The translations under genes and the position numbers were made by a program. The notes under the pieces are model-generated. The model had not been told where the DNA came from. It did not search any database and was given only the letters and a program-made list of their open reading frames with translations. Shown here piece by piece: positions 9,301 through 18,131 of a DNA stretch of 64,000 nt. Source of the DNA: Labilithrix sp. (GTDB lineage Bacteria; Myxococcota_A; Polyangia; Polyangiales; Polyangiaceae); NCBI GenBank assembly GCA_019637225.1, contig JAHBWC010000015.1:45923-109922 (forward strand). The letters run 5' to 3'. Position 1 is the stretch's first letter; every line of letters starts with the position of its first letter.

Positions 9301-12018
9301 ACGTTCGACAAGAAGGCGAAGGTCGAGCTCCTCGAGCTCGCGGCCGAGGTCCACGAGTCGAAGCTCGGCGATCCGGCGAGCGCCGTCGAGGTGTACCGGA
9401 ACCTGCTCGTCGTCGAGCCGAAGCACCGGCGCGCGCTCGGCGATCTCGCGCGGCTCTACGAGAAGCTCGGCGACTGGGCGAACGTCTCGACCTACAAGGC
9501 GCGCCTCGCGGAGCTCGCGCCGACGAAGCGCGCGTCGTCGCAGGAGCTCGTGAAGCTCGGCGATTTCCTGAACACGCCCGACCGCGATCCCATCGCCGCC
9601 AAGCTCCAGTACGAGCGCGCGGTCACCGTCGACCCCACCAACGCCGCCGGGTGGGAGGCCCTCCAGAAGCTCGCCGCGGAGGCCGGCGACGATCGTCGCG
9701 TCGTCGAGTGCCTCGAGCAGCGAAGGAAGCACACCGACGTGCCGCGCCAGCGCGCGGCCATCCTCGTGGAGCTCGCGCGCGTCCACCGTGCGCAGGGAGA
9801 CGACGACGCGGCCGAGAAGGCGTTCGAGGCCGCCGTCAAGGCCGACCCGTCGAACGAGATCGCCGCGGTCGCGATGCTCGACGCCTACACGGCCGAGGAG
9901 CGATGGGCGGAGGCCGCGCCTCTCTGCGAGCTGCTCGTCAACGCGGCGATCCGCGATCGCGACGCGGAGTCGCTCTTCGTGCGCCTCCGCCTGGCGACGC
10001 GCATCGCCGCGGCCCTCGGTGACGCCGACCGCGCGCTTACGTCCGCCATCGCCGCGCTCGACGCGCAGCCGAAGGACGCGGGCGCGCAGGCGGACCTCAT
10101 CGCGGTCGCGAGCCAGTGCAGGGAGTCGGGGCCGTCGGTCGCGCGCGCGCGCGAGCACCTCGCCCGGATCGCGGCGGAGCCGGACGATCTGCCCACCGAC
10201 CACCTCCTACGCCTCGCCAAGCTCGAGGAGGACGCCGGCGACCTGGACAGCGCGGCGGCCATCTTCGAGCGCGCGCGTCGTCTCGAGCCCGAGGATCAGG
10301 AGGTCACGCGCGCGCTCGCGGAGGTCTACCTCGCCCAGGGCGACTTCCCGCGCGCGTGCAAGCTGAAGGTCGACATGGCGCGCAACGCCACGAACGCCGA
10401 CACGCGCTTCGATCTGTTCTGCGAGGCCGGCGAGATCTGGGCGCGGCGCGCCGACGAGCTCGAGAAGGCGGCGAGCGTCTTCGAGGAGGCGCGCGCGCTG
10501 AAGCCCCACGATCCGTGGCTGCTCCAGACGATGATGTGGCTCTACGGCGAGCTCGGCGAGTGGGGGCTGCTCACCGGCGTGCTCGAGGACGCCGCGCAGG
10601 CGTCCGGCGGCTCGGCCGAGGACCGGGTGAAGAGCCTCATCGCGATGGCGGAGGTCGTTCGCGACAAGCTCGAGGATCGGCTCCGCGCGGCGGACCTCTA
10701 CGATCAGGTGCTCGACGTCGACAAGAAGCGCCTCGACGTCTTCGAGGAGCTCGTCCGCACCGTCACCGAGGAGAAGAACTGGGAGCGGCTCGAGCGCGCG
10801 TACCGCAAGATGATCGCCCGCGTGAAGGACGACGACGAGCCGCAGCTCCAGTTTCTCCTCTTCCACCAGCTCGGCCTCATCTATCGCGATCGCCTCGGCG
10901 ACGCCTCCCGCGCCTACGACGCGCTCGACGCGGCCTCGCGCCTCCGCCCCGACGACGGCGAGGTCCGCAAGATCGTCATCGAGCTCCTCGTCGTCACCGA
11001 CAACCTCGACAACGCCGTCGCGCGGCTCCGCGACGAGATCGACCGCGACCCGCACGAGCCGCAGCTCTACGCGGAGCTCTACGAGCTTTTTTTGCGGCAG
11101 CACTTCTTCGACAAGGCGTGGTGCGCGGTCAACGTGCTGTCTCGCCTCCGCGAGCCGACGCCGGAGCAGCGACGCTTCCACGAGGACTACGCGCCGATGC
11201 CGCTCGACGGCGTGCCGGGGCAGATCGTCGAGCAGGCGTGGCGCTCGCACGTCTTCCACGCCGAGCTCGACGAGGCGCTCACCAACATCTTCGCGCTGCT
11301 GACGCCGGCAGTCGCGCGCATGCGCTACCACCAGCTCCGCCCCGAGCAGCGCGTCGGCCGGCCGTTCACGCCGAATCACTCGAGGATGCACGACCTCATC
11401 CGCGCGACGTTCGACAACGCCGCCGAGATCCTCGCGGTCCTGTCGCCGGAGCTCTTGCTCGGCGACCTCAAGTCGGCGGCGCCGTTCACGCCGGCGCTCG
11501 CCCCGTACGGCGCGCTCCACGTCTGCGGTCCTGCGGTCGACGCGCAGTCGAGCTCGCTCATCTACCTGGTCGGAAAGCGCCTCGCCGAGCAGCGCCCCGA
11601 GCTCGCGGCGCGCGCGTTCTTCCCCTCCGTCGCGGAGCTCACGTCGCTGCTCCACACGGCCGTGCGCGTGAGCCGCAACGAGGTCGCGAAGGACGCCGCC
11701 GGCGCCGCGCTCGACCAGAGCTTCGCCGCGGTCCTCGCGCCGCAAGAGGCGGCCGCGCTCCGCAGCGTCGTGCTCCAGGCGACCTCGGAGGGCGCGGCGC
11801 TCGACGTGAAGCGCTGGTCGTTGGCGGCCGAGCTGTCGAGCATGCGCGCGGGCCTGCTCATTGCCGGCGACGTCGAGCCCGCGCGCGACGCGCTCCTCGC
11901 GGAGGGGCCGTCCGGGGAGCTCTCGGCCGAGGAGAAGGTCGGCGAGCTCTACAGGTTCGCGACGAGCGATCTGTACTCGGACCTTCGCGGCGCGATCGGC
12001 GTCGCGGTGCAGGCCTGA
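6355..12018 (+). CDS. Giant acidic/TPR-repeat protein with a conserved C-terminal domain
   Basis: The product is 1,887 aa if started at the TTG at 6355, or 1,842 aa from the ATG at 6490; neither has a clear Shine-Dalgarno, so the start is open. Residues 1 to about 665 are low-complexity and rich in Asp, Glu, Ala and Pro, with short repeats (DAFGPAPE near 263-285). From about 680 to 1560 there is a long array of TPR-like helix pairs (e.g. DPNEAFQTLVEAFELAPDN). The last 300 residues form a distinct domain shared with the 755-aa TPR protein at 30890-33157. No signal peptide or membrane helix is visible, so it is probably a cytoplasmic scaffold. It diverges from the ISC operon; function unknown. 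Confidence 0.85.
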   Translation: MDAATAIDFRSVGSDEESTHEIDIEALRDSLAAARGRRPSVSDTPMSDRETARGRPDPETLDAIERADEQDEAAAAHVRTFGDQVYADDDFADDGDRTVMAPSPPTRRADHHRGEGAGALDAIEPMDPIELPPMTIEPESAPMLLDETGSFDNEDVVDLADVEDVDEDVEELDEVEAVDDVDDEALADAGSPDRAADPAPSLFGTLPGHDVAQALRAMMGEVPDASDAPPVSEPTMWRPPARALDDGETQTRMPLADEPERLDAFGPAPEAEPLDAFGPAPEPEPDAFGRDEALPAFSLDDSSDDPLEESQGPWLRAPFGPAEPRDAEAPATARAFAADLDFTKITRPAPQSSSDREATAITRAVGPATRSGSTDVAETTAVFMGPVPSIARPDGHAGRDPRDPPTDEVEAVDDAPFAHARETAADVDARLDAGGDLFDAVARPESDPMFASGENESLDVDAFGRAADAIASFPKPDDLPVEPELPRFTLASIPEMPDTAAMPEPAPAPPDLLGAAGNEDLTVMRPSEPDAEELASSRSLPSVDIRMSAPSIDADIFSDESDDATAAGTTRAESDGDEVAHLTARLHREDVGLYDEPPPAPRLDTAAPPTAAEPPMDAEEIDDAEIVELVGDEIIEDDQTSTSIGAPVHAPPFEPPSPKASSTRPPFAGDDLDPEEKELFDERRFGPLIAVYRQRLADTDGPNRKAALLLKIAHVYETGLEDPNEAFQTLVEAFELAPDNHDVVSAVDRVGKETQRIGELADKVKRKLLPGSPDDKRVVYLGHLVYWYERVLGRGREVSSFVSEIERHDKVHPVVLKRAAQLAAMNADAKTQREHLTRALERTVRKEEKVALHLALASAYAGTVDALKHYEAALRIDGTSLVALQGVKRLGKEKERYDQVQWALERQAEVAPTEAERIDALIELAELQETKFLKREAAADLLERVLVIEPAHPAALKGLERCYHALRDWPRLARILGVRSEHTFDKKAKVELLELAAEVHESKLGDPASAVEVYRNLLVVEPKHRRALGDLARLYEKLGDWANVSTYKARLAELAPTKRASSQELVKLGDFLNTPDRDPIAAKLQYERAVTVDPTNAAGWEALQKLAAEAGDDRRVVECLEQRRKHTDVPRQRAAILVELARVHRAQGDDDAAEKAFEAAVKADPSNEIAAVAMLDAYTAEERWAEAAPLCELLVNAAIRDRDAESLFVRLRLATRIAAALGDADRALTSAIAALDAQPKDAGAQADLIAVASQCRESGPSVARAREHLARIAAEPDDLPTDHLLRLAKLEEDAGDLDSAAAIFERARRLEPEDQEVTRALAEVYLAQGDFPRACKLKVDMARNATNADTRFDLFCEAGEIWARRADELEKAASVFEEARALKPHDPWLLQTMMWLYGELGEWGLLTGVLEDAAQASGGSAEDRVKSLIAMAEVVRDKLEDRLRAADLYDQVLDVDKKRLDVFEELVRTVTEEKNWERLERAYRKMIARVKDDDEPQLQFLLFHQLGLIYRDRLGDASRAYDALDAASRLRPDDGEVRKIVIELLVVTDNLDNAVARLRDEIDRDPHEPQLYAELYELFLRQHFFDKAWCAVNVLSRLREPTPEQRRFHEDYAPMPLDGVPGQIVEQAWRSHVFHAELDEALTNIFALLTPAVARMRYHQLRPEQRVGRPFTPNHSRMHDLIRATFDNAAEILAVLSPELLLGDLKSAAPFTPALAPYGALHVCGPAVDAQSSSLIYLVGKRLAEQRPELAARAFFPSVAELTSLLHTAVRVSRNEVAKDAAGAALDQSFAAVLAPQEAAALRSVVLQATSEGAALDVKRWSLAAELSSMRAGLLIAGDVEPARDALLAEGPSGELSAEEKVGELYRFATSDLYSDLRGAIGVAVQA

Positions 12019-12073
12019 AGCGACTACCCGAGCGGGCGCGCGCGAGGCGCGCGGGCTGGGCTGCGCGACGCCC

Positions 12074-12400
12074 CTACCGGGGAGCGACGTCGACGCCGGC
12101 GTGCTCCTTCACGATCGCGGCGACGCGCTCGAGGAGCTCGACGCCCTGCCCCTTGTCGTCGAGCCACCGCGAGGTCGACTCGTCGTAGCCGAAGTGCCAG
12201 GCCCGGGCGTTGGCGGCGAGCCAGATCTGCCGCGTGGGCCGCTGCGTGTTCACGACGCATTTCTTGCCGTCGCGAAACGTGAGCGTGATCACGTCGCCGG
12301 CGCGCTCGACGTCGACGTCGTCGGCGTCGACGTCCTCGAGCATCGCCTCGAGCTTCGCGAGGGCGTCGTCGGCGAGGCGCTGGTACCGGGGCTCGTCCAT
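12074..12400 (-). CDS. cyaY: Frataxin (CyaY), iron-binding regulator of Fe-S assembly
   Basis: This 108-aa protein has the frataxin layout. An acidic first helix (MLEDVDADDVDVE near 20-32) supplies the metal-binding ridge. A beta-sheet core then carries the family signature VNTQRPTRQIWLAA (50-63) followed by WHFGYD (68-73). Length matches E. coli CyaY (106 aa). Frataxins bind iron and modulate IscS, so its place 6 kb from the ISC operon makes sense, although a separate gene and strand arrangement means separate transcription. A -10-like TAGAGT (12414-12409) ends 8 bp before the ATG. It is convergent with the TPR gene. Confidence 0.9.
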   Translation of the reverse strand: MDEPRYQRLADDALAKLEAMLEDVDADDVDVERAGDVITLTFRDGKKCVVNTQRPTRQIWLAANARAWHFGYDESTSRWLDDKGQGVELLERVAAIVKEHAGVDVAPR

Positions 12401-12523
12401 TGGCGCTGACTCTAGCCCCGCTCGTCGTGCCCACCAACCACGATGACGACCAGCACATACGACGGGCGGCCCTACACCGCGCGTCTGCCCCCCTCGCGCC
12501 TCTAGCGCGCGGCGCCCGCGCGC

Positions 12524-12901
12524 TCAGTTGAGCGAGTACGGCAACGTCAGCGAGAACGGCGCGATCGTCGCGTCGAACGCGCGGCCGTCGGGGCGGTGCA
12601 TCTGATAGGTGCCTCGCATCTCGCCGCGCGGGGTCGTGAGGACGCACCCGCTCGTGTACTCGAACTGGTCGCCGGGGTTCAAGAAGGGCTGTTGCCCGAC
12701 GACGCCGGGGCCCTTCACCTCCTCGATCCGGCCGTCGCCGTCGGTGATGATCCAGTGCCGGCTCCTCAGCTGGGCCGGAGTCTCGCCTTCGTTCGCGATC
12801 TTCACGGTGTACGCGAAGACGTACCGGTGCGTGCGCGGCGACGACTGCTCGGGCACGTACACCGCCCGGACGCTGACCTTGATCCCTTCGGTTGTGGCCA
12901 T
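12524..12901 (-). CDS. apaG: ApaG (DUF525) domain protein
   Basis: The product is 125 aa from the ATG at 12901 and forms a single ApaG beta-sandwich domain. Family hallmarks are YVFAYTVKIANEGETPAQLRSR (start near 27), HWIITDGDG (49-57), GVVGQQPFLNPGD (66-78), FEYTSGC (80-86) and a closing PFSLTLPYSLN. In enterobacteria ApaG is encoded with ksgA and apaH, and its exact role is uncertain. Here it is alone, divergent from the amidase gene 55 bp away. A longer in-frame reading upstream is antisense to the amidase gene and is not used. Confidence 0.9.
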   Translation of the reverse strand: MATTEGIKVSVRAVYVPEQSSPRTHRYVFAYTVKIANEGETPAQLRSRHWIITDGDGRIEEVKGPGVVGQQPFLNPGDQFEYTSGCVLTTPRGEMRGTYQMHRPDGRAFDATIAPFSLTLPYSLN

Positions 12902-12956
12902 GGACACCGCTACCAAGTGCCATTTGCACGGCCGGCTGGCAATATGGCCGCTCATC

Positions 12957-14627
12957 ATGGCCGACGCCCCCCGCTCCCCACGCCTCAGCGGCGCCCCCCT
13001 CCGCAGCCTCGCCCGCTTCGCGCGCACGCGCGTCGGGGGCATCGCGCTCCAGCGCGTCCTCCGCGCCGAGCTGCGCATCGACCGGCTCGCGACGCTCCCG
13101 GACGATCTCCGAGGCGATCTCCCGCTCGACACCAACGCGCACCCTGGCCGCCCGCCGCGCTCGGCCCCGTCGGAGGGGCTGCCGCTGCCCGCGGGGCAGA
13201 CCTGGGCGCCGACGAGCGCGACCTTGACGGCGGCGTATCGGAGCGGCAAGGCCTCGCCGATCGACGTCGTGCGGCGCGCATTCGAGGAGGCGCGTCGCCT
13301 CGCCGGCCTCGAGCCGACCGTCGGTCCCCTCTGCGAGCTCGCGGAGGAGGCCGCGATCGCCGAGGCCGAGGCCTCCGCGAAGCGCTGGCGCGAAGGGCGC
13401 CCGCTCGGGTTCTTCGACGGCGTCCCGTGGGCCGTGAAGGAGCAGACGGCCGTGCGCGGGCTCGCGCGTCGCTCCGGCACCGCCTTCATCGACCCGTCTC
13501 CTCGCGACGACGACGCGACCTCCGTCGGGCGAATCCGCGCCGCCGGCGCGATCACGCTCGGCACGACGCCGATGACCGAGTTCGGGATGACGCCCAACGG
13601 CGCCAACTCGAAGCGGGCGATGCCGCGCAACCCGCACGCCGTGGCGCACATCGCCGGCGGCTCCTCGACCGGCTCCGGCGTAGCCGTGGCGACCGGCCTC
13701 GTCCCCTTCGCGCTCGGGTGCGACGGCGGCGGGTCGATCCGGATCCCGGCGGCGATCAACGGCGTCTTCGGGATCAAGCCCACCTGGGGCCGCATCAGCC
13801 GCTCGGGCGACAGCTCCAGCGGCTCGGTCGCGCACCTCGGCCCGCTCGCCTGCTCGACCGTCGATCTCGCGCACGCGCTCGAGGTCTTGAGCGGCATGGA
13901 CTCGAACGATCCGCAGACCTTCGCCGCGCCCCGGCGCGAAGCGGGCTCGTTCGTCGGCGCGCTCTCGCGTGGCGTCCGCGGCATGGTCATCGGCGTCCCC
14001 GACTCCGAGTGGGCAGACGCGTCCGAGCCCGTGCAGCGCGCCGGACGCGCCGCGCTCTCCGCGCTCGAGAAGGAGGGCGCCGTCCTCGTCCCGATCGACC
14101 TCGAGCTCGCGAAATACGCCGCCGCCATCGGCTACGTCGTCATCGCCGGCGAGGCCCGCGCGCTCCTCAGCACCGAGTGGCGCGAGCACGCCGACGAGAT
14201 GGGCGACGATCTCCAGGTCAGCTTCTCCGCGCTCGATGCCTTCAACGCGCTCGAGTACCTCGACGTCTGCCGCCTCCGCGCCGGCCTCCGCCGCGAGCTC
14301 GCGCGCGCGTTCGGGACGATCGATCTGCTCGCGCTCCCGTCCGCCGGCGCCGCCGCGGCCAAGGTCACCGACACCGACATGCGCACGGGCTTCCTCGACA
14401 CCAAGGTGATCGACGCGCTCTGCCGCTTCATGTTCCTCGGCAACCTCTCGGGCCTCCCTGCCCTCTCCGCGCCCGTCGGCTGCGACGCCGTCGGCCTCCC
14501 GGTCGGCCTCCAGCTCGTCGGCGACGCGTGGGACGAGGCCACGATCCTGGCCGCCGCCGGCCACCTCGAGCGCATCGGCGTCGCCGTCCCGCGCCGCCCC
14601 CGCGTCACGGCATCGCTCCTCGGCTGA
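12957..14627 (+). CDS. Amidase-signature family hydrolase (FAAH-like)
   Basis: The protein is 556 aa from the ATG at 12957. The amidase Ser-Ser-Lys triad is visible: K161 in DGVPWAVKEQT, the cis-Ser at 236/237 in AGGSSTGSGVA, and the nucleophile S260 in CDGGGSIRIPAAINGVFGIKPT. The N-terminal 90 residues precede the fold and include a moderately hydrophobic, basic helix. This and the order of motifs recall fatty-acid-amide-hydrolase-like amidases rather than GatA, and no gatB/gatC is nearby. Substrate is unknown. The open frame extends upstream to 12609, but that part is antisense to apaG, so 12957 is the better start. Confidence 0.85.
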   Translation: MADAPRSPRLSGAPLRSLARFARTRVGGIALQRVLRAELRIDRLATLPDDLRGDLPLDTNAHPGRPPRSAPSEGLPLPAGQTWAPTSATLTAAYRSGKASPIDVVRRAFEEARRLAGLEPTVGPLCELAEEAAIAEAEASAKRWREGRPLGFFDGVPWAVKEQTAVRGLARRSGTAFIDPSPRDDDATSVGRIRAAGAITLGTTPMTEFGMTPNGANSKRAMPRNPHAVAHIAGGSSTGSGVAVATGLVPFALGCDGGGSIRIPAAINGVFGIKPTWGRISRSGDSSSGSVAHLGPLACSTVDLAHALEVLSGMDSNDPQTFAAPRREAGSFVGALSRGVRGMVIGVPDSEWADASEPVQRAGRAALSALEKEGAVLVPIDLELAKYAAAIGYVVIAGEARALLSTEWREHADEMGDDLQVSFSALDAFNALEYLDVCRLRAGLRRELARAFGTIDLLALPSAGAAAAKVTDTDMRTGFLDTKVIDALCRFMFLGNLSGLPALSAPVGCDAVGLPVGLQLVGDAWDEATILAAAGHLERIGVAVPRRPRVTASLLG

Positions 14628-14754
14628 GCTCGCCGAGGACAGCGCCTCGCCGAGCGTCGACGCAGCGGACGGCTCGCCGTCGTGCCGCGCCTGAGCTCGA
14701 CCCAAAACGTCGCTTGATTCGGAGCGCGCACGAGTTATTGAGGGAGTCCAAGCG

Positions 14755-15792
14755 ATGGCCATCCGCCACTTCCTCTCCACGCTCGACTGGTCGCGCTCCG
14801 AGCTCGACGAGATCCTGACCGACGCCGCCGAGCTCAAGGCGACGCGAAAGACCGCGCGCCCGGCGCACCTCGCCGGAAAGAGCGTCGCGCTCGTGTTCTT
14901 CAACCCGTCGCTCAGGACGCGCTCGTCGTTCGAGATCGGCGTGTTCGAGATGGGCGGGCACGCCGTCGTGCTCGAGCCCGGCAAGGGCGCGTGGCCGATC
15001 GAGTACCGCGACGGCGTCGTGATGGACGCCGACGCCGAGGAGCACGTGGAGGAGGTCGCCCGCGTCCTCTCCCGCTACTGCGACCTCATCTGCGTCCGCG
15101 CCTTCCCGAAGTTCCAGCGGTGGGAAGACGACCGCGAGGACCTGGTGATCCGGCAGTTCGCGAAGTACGCGACGGTCCCGGTCATCAACATGGAGACGAT
15201 CACGCATCCGTGCCAGGAGCTCGCCCTCATGCTGGCGCTGAAGGAGCGCCTCGGGAAGGGCGCGGGCGACGCGAGCGCGACCGACGGGAAGAAGCTCGTC
15301 CTGACCTGGACCTACCACCCCAAGCCGCTCAACACGGCCGTCGCCAACTCCGCGCTCGTCATCGCGGCGAAGTTCGGCTTCGACGTGACGCTCCTCTGCC
15401 CGACGCCCGAGTACGTCCTCGACCCGCGCTACATGGACGCCGCACGGACGAGCGCCGCCGAGAACGGGCGCACGATCACGGTCTCCCACGACATCGAGGC
15501 CGCGTACGCCGGCGCGCACGTCGTCTACGCCAAGAGCTGGGGAGCCTTGCCCTACTTCGGGCGCTGGGAAGAGGAGAAGCCGATCCGCGAACAGCACCGG
15601 CACTTCATCGTCGACGCGAAGAAGATGAGCCTCACCGACGACGCGTTCTTCAGCCACTGCCTGCCGCTCCGCCGCAACGTCAAGGCGACCGACGAGGTCG
15701 TGAGCGGCCCGCGCTCGCTCGTCATCGAGGAGGCGGAGAACCGCCTCCACGTCCAGAAGGCGCTAATGAAGCGCCTCGCGCACTCGCGCTGA
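14755..15792 (+). CDS. argF': N-acetylornithine carbamoyltransferase (AOTCase)
   Basis: This 345-aa transcarbamylase uses carbamoyl phosphate and N-acetylornithine to give N-acetylcitrulline. The carbamoyl-phosphate loop is FFNPSLRTRSSFE (near 50-62). Several segments fit the acetylornithine-specific subfamily known from Xanthomonas rather than ordinary ArgF: the GKGAWPIEYRDG loop, ETITHPCQELA, LTWTYHPKPLNTAVANSAL, YAKSWGALPYFG and FSHCLPLRRNVKATDEV. An AGGGAG Shine-Dalgarno at 14741-14746 is well placed, and weak -35/-10-like boxes lie near 14714-14739. It opens an operon with NAGS-K 27 bp downstream. Confidence 0.9.
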   Translation: MAIRHFLSTLDWSRSELDEILTDAAELKATRKTARPAHLAGKSVALVFFNPSLRTRSSFEIGVFEMGGHAVVLEPGKGAWPIEYRDGVVMDADAEEHVEEVARVLSRYCDLICVRAFPKFQRWEDDREDLVIRQFAKYATVPVINMETITHPCQELALMLALKERLGKGAGDASATDGKKLVLTWTYHPKPLNTAVANSALVIAAKFGFDVTLLCPTPEYVLDPRYMDAARTSAAENGRTITVSHDIEAAYAGAHVVYAKSWGALPYFGRWEEEKPIREQHRHFIVDAKKMSLTDDAFFSHCLPLRRNVKATDEVVSGPRSLVIEEAENRLHVQKALMKRLAHSR

Positions 15793-15819
15793 GCCGTCTC
15801 TCACCTGGAGACCCGGAAG

Positions 15820-17214
15820 ATGACGAACAAGGAGAAGGAGACGCAGGACGTCATCGTCCGCCTCCTCACCAACATCGGCAGCCGCAAGGAAGTCGAGCAG
15901 TACCTCAAGCACTACGCGAGCGTCGACGCGCCGAAGTTCGCGGTCGTCAAGGTGAGCGGCGCGATCATCGACCGCTCGCTCGACGCGCTCGCGTCGTCGA
16001 TGTCGTTCCTCCAGCGCGTCGGCCTCGTGCCGATCGTCGTTCACGGCGGCAACGTCCAGCTCGATCGCGCGCTCGCCCAGGCCGGCGTCGACGCGCCGGT
16101 CGTGAAGGGGCTCCGGAAGATGACGCCGGCCGCGCTCGAGATCGCGCGGCGCGTGCTCCACGACACGAACCTCCGGCTCGTCGAGGCGCTCGAGGGGCTC
16201 GAGACGCGGGCGCGCCCGTTCACGTCGGGCGTCGTCGAGGCGAAGAAGTTCGAGACGCCCGACCTCGGCCTCATCGGCACGATCACCGCGGTGCGCGAGG
16301 CGGCGATCGCCCAGACCGCGCGCGGCGGCGTCCTGCCGATCGTCGCGCCGCTCGGCGAGACGCCGAAGGGCCAGATCCTCGTCGTCCACGCGGACGCTGT
16401 GGCGCGGGCGATCGCGCTCGCCTTGAAGCCGCACAAGGTGGTCTTCCTGAACGAGGTCGGCGGGCTCGTCGACGGCACGGGCGCCGTGCGCTCGGCGGTG
16501 AACCTGGCCGAGGACTACGCGGAGCTCAGCCAAGACGCGGCGCTCGACCCCGAGTCGCAGCGCAAGCTCGTGGAGATCGACGCGCTCCTGACGGAGCTGC
16601 CGCCGACGTCGTCGGTGTCGATCACGTCGCCCGAGCACCTCGCCAAGGAGCTGTTCACCCACGGCGGCCACGGCACGCTCGTCCGGCGCGGCGAGAGGGT
16701 CGTCCGTCACGACGACTGGAGCACCCTCGACAAGGACCGCCTCCGCGCCCTGCTCGAGGAGTGCTTCGCGCGGAAGCTCGACGCGCGCTACTTCGACGAC
16801 AAGGCGCCTCACCGCGTCTTCCTCGCCGAGTCGTACCGCGCGACCGCGATCCTCACGAACGAGCACGGCGTGCCGTACCTCGACAAGTTCGCCGTCACGA
16901 ACGAGGCCCAGGGCGAGGGCATCGGCGGCTCGCTCTGGCAGCGGATGCGCCGCGACACGCCGAAGCTCTTCTGGCGCTCGCGCGCGAACAACCCGGTCAA
17001 CGGCTGGTACGCGCAGAAGGCCGACGGCCTCTACAAGACCGCGAAGTGGTGGGTCTTCTGGAGCGGCATGAGCGACTTCGCGGAGATCCAGCGCTCGGTC
17101 GAGCGCGCGCTCGAGATGCCAGCGACGTTCTACGACGCGCCGTCCTCACCGATGGCCGTCGCGGCGGCCGCGACGGCGGACGCCTCTCCCACGTCCGCAG
17201 GGCCTCCGGGATGA
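15820..17214 (+). CDS. argB: Bifunctional N-acetylglutamate synthase/kinase (NAGS-K)
   Basis: This 464-aa protein has an amino-acid kinase domain (about 1-295) and a C-terminal GNAT acetyltransferase domain (about 300-440). Kinase features include KVSGAIID, VPIVVHGGNVQLD and FLNEVGGLVDGTG. GNAT features include YLDKFAVTNEAQGEGIGGSLW, the acetyl-CoA loop, and FWRSRANNPVNGWYAQKADG. It would make and phosphorylate N-acetylglutamate, the first two arginine steps. This fusion is the type found in Xanthomonas and in vertebrate NAGS relatives. The C-terminal 25 residues are an Ala/Ser/Pro tail. Its stop overlaps the argC start (ATGA at 17211-17214). Confidence 0.9.
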   Translation: MTNKEKETQDVIVRLLTNIGSRKEVEQYLKHYASVDAPKFAVVKVSGAIIDRSLDALASSMSFLQRVGLVPIVVHGGNVQLDRALAQAGVDAPVVKGLRKMTPAALEIARRVLHDTNLRLVEALEGLETRARPFTSGVVEAKKFETPDLGLIGTITAVREAAIAQTARGGVLPIVAPLGETPKGQILVVHADAVARAIALALKPHKVVFLNEVGGLVDGTGAVRSAVNLAEDYAELSQDAALDPESQRKLVEIDALLTELPPTSSVSITSPEHLAKELFTHGGHGTLVRRGERVVRHDDWSTLDKDRLRALLEECFARKLDARYFDDKAPHRVFLAESYRATAILTNEHGVPYLDKFAVTNEAQGEGIGGSLWQRMRRDTPKLFWRSRANNPVNGWYAQKADGLYKTAKWWVFWSGMSDFAEIQRSVERALEMPATFYDAPSSPMAVAAAATADASPTSAGPPG

Positions 17215-18131
17215 GCGCGCGCCCGGCCAACGTGACGTCGAAGGTCGCCATCGTCGGGGCCCGCGGGCACGTCGGACGCGAGCTCGTCGCGCTGGTCGAG
17301 GGCCACGGGGCGCTCGAGCTCGCGCTCTCGGTGTCCGCGCGCGACGGCATGGCGCCGGAGGACGTCGCGGCGACCAAGCTCGACGCCTATTTCCTCGCGC
17401 TGCCCAACGGCGCGACGAGCGCCTACGTCGAGGCGATCGCGCGGGCTCGGCCCGACGCGGTGCTCGTCGATCTCTCGGCCGACCACCGCTTCGACGACAC
17501 GTGGGTGTACGGACAGCCCGAGCGGCGCCGCGACGCGATCCGCGGCGCGCGGCGCATCTCGAACCCCGGATGCTACGCGACGGCGGCCCAGCTCGCGCTC
17601 GCGCCGGTCGTTCCGCTCCTCGACGGACCGCCGAGCGTCTTCGGCGTCAGCGGCTACAGCGGCGCGGGCACCACGCCGTCGCCCAAGAACGATCCCGAGG
17701 TCCTCCGCGACAACCTCCTCCCCTACGCGCTCGTCGATCACGTGCACGAGCGCGAGGTCTCGCGGCAGCTCGGCGTGCGGATCTTCTTCTCGCCGCACGT
17801 CGCGCCGTTCTTCCGCGGGATCACGGTGACCGCGTCGTTCGCGCTCCGTGAGGCGACGAACCACGACGCGCTCCTGGGCCTCTACCGCGCCGCCTACGCG
17901 CACGAGCCGATGATCGCGCTCTCCGACGAGCCCCCGCTCGTGCGCGACATCGCCGGCAAGCACCACGTCGCGATCGGCGGCCTCTCCGTGGCGAAGGACG
18001 GCCGCCACGCCGTCGTCGTCGCCACGATCGACAACCTCCTCGGCGGCGCGGCCACGCAGGCCCTCCGCAACCTGAACCTCGCGCTCGGCCTCGCCGAGCT
18101 GACAGGGATCGCCGATGCCGCGCCGGGCTGA
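17211..18131 (+). CDS. argC: N-acetyl-gamma-glutamyl-phosphate reductase
   Basis: The 306-aa enzyme reduces N-acetylglutamyl phosphate to the semialdehyde with NADPH. The nucleotide-binding loop is [15 protein letters not shown] (12-26). The catalytic cysteine is C121 in [23 protein letters not shown] and [13 protein letters not shown] are further family motifs. It is shorter than typical ArgC (about 340 aa), like the version from the acetylornithine-carbamoyltransferase pathway. The start at 17211 overlaps the NAGS-K stop by 4 bp. The end overlaps carB by 17 bp, so translation is probably coupled through the operon. Confidence 0.92.
   Translation: MSARPANVTSKVAIVGARGHVGRELVALVEGHGALELALSVSARDGMAPEDVAATKLDAYFLALPNGATSAYVEAIARARPDAVLVDLSADHRFDDTWVYGQPERRRDAIRGARRISNPGCYATAAQLALAPVVPLLDGPPSVFGVSGYSGAGTTPSPKNDPEVLRDNLLPYALVDHVHEREVSRQLGVRIFFSPHVAPFFRGITVTASFALREATNHDALLGLYRAAYAHEPMIALSDEPPLVRDIAGKHHVAIGGLSVAKDGRHAVVVATIDNLLGGAATQALRNLNLALGLAELTGIADAAPG

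Noticed and set aside
6337..10203. A 1,288-codon frame on the minus strand opposite the giant TPR gene
   Set aside because: Repetitive Arg/Asp/Val/Leu composition, no start signals, antisense to a TPR array with clear helix-pair periodicity.
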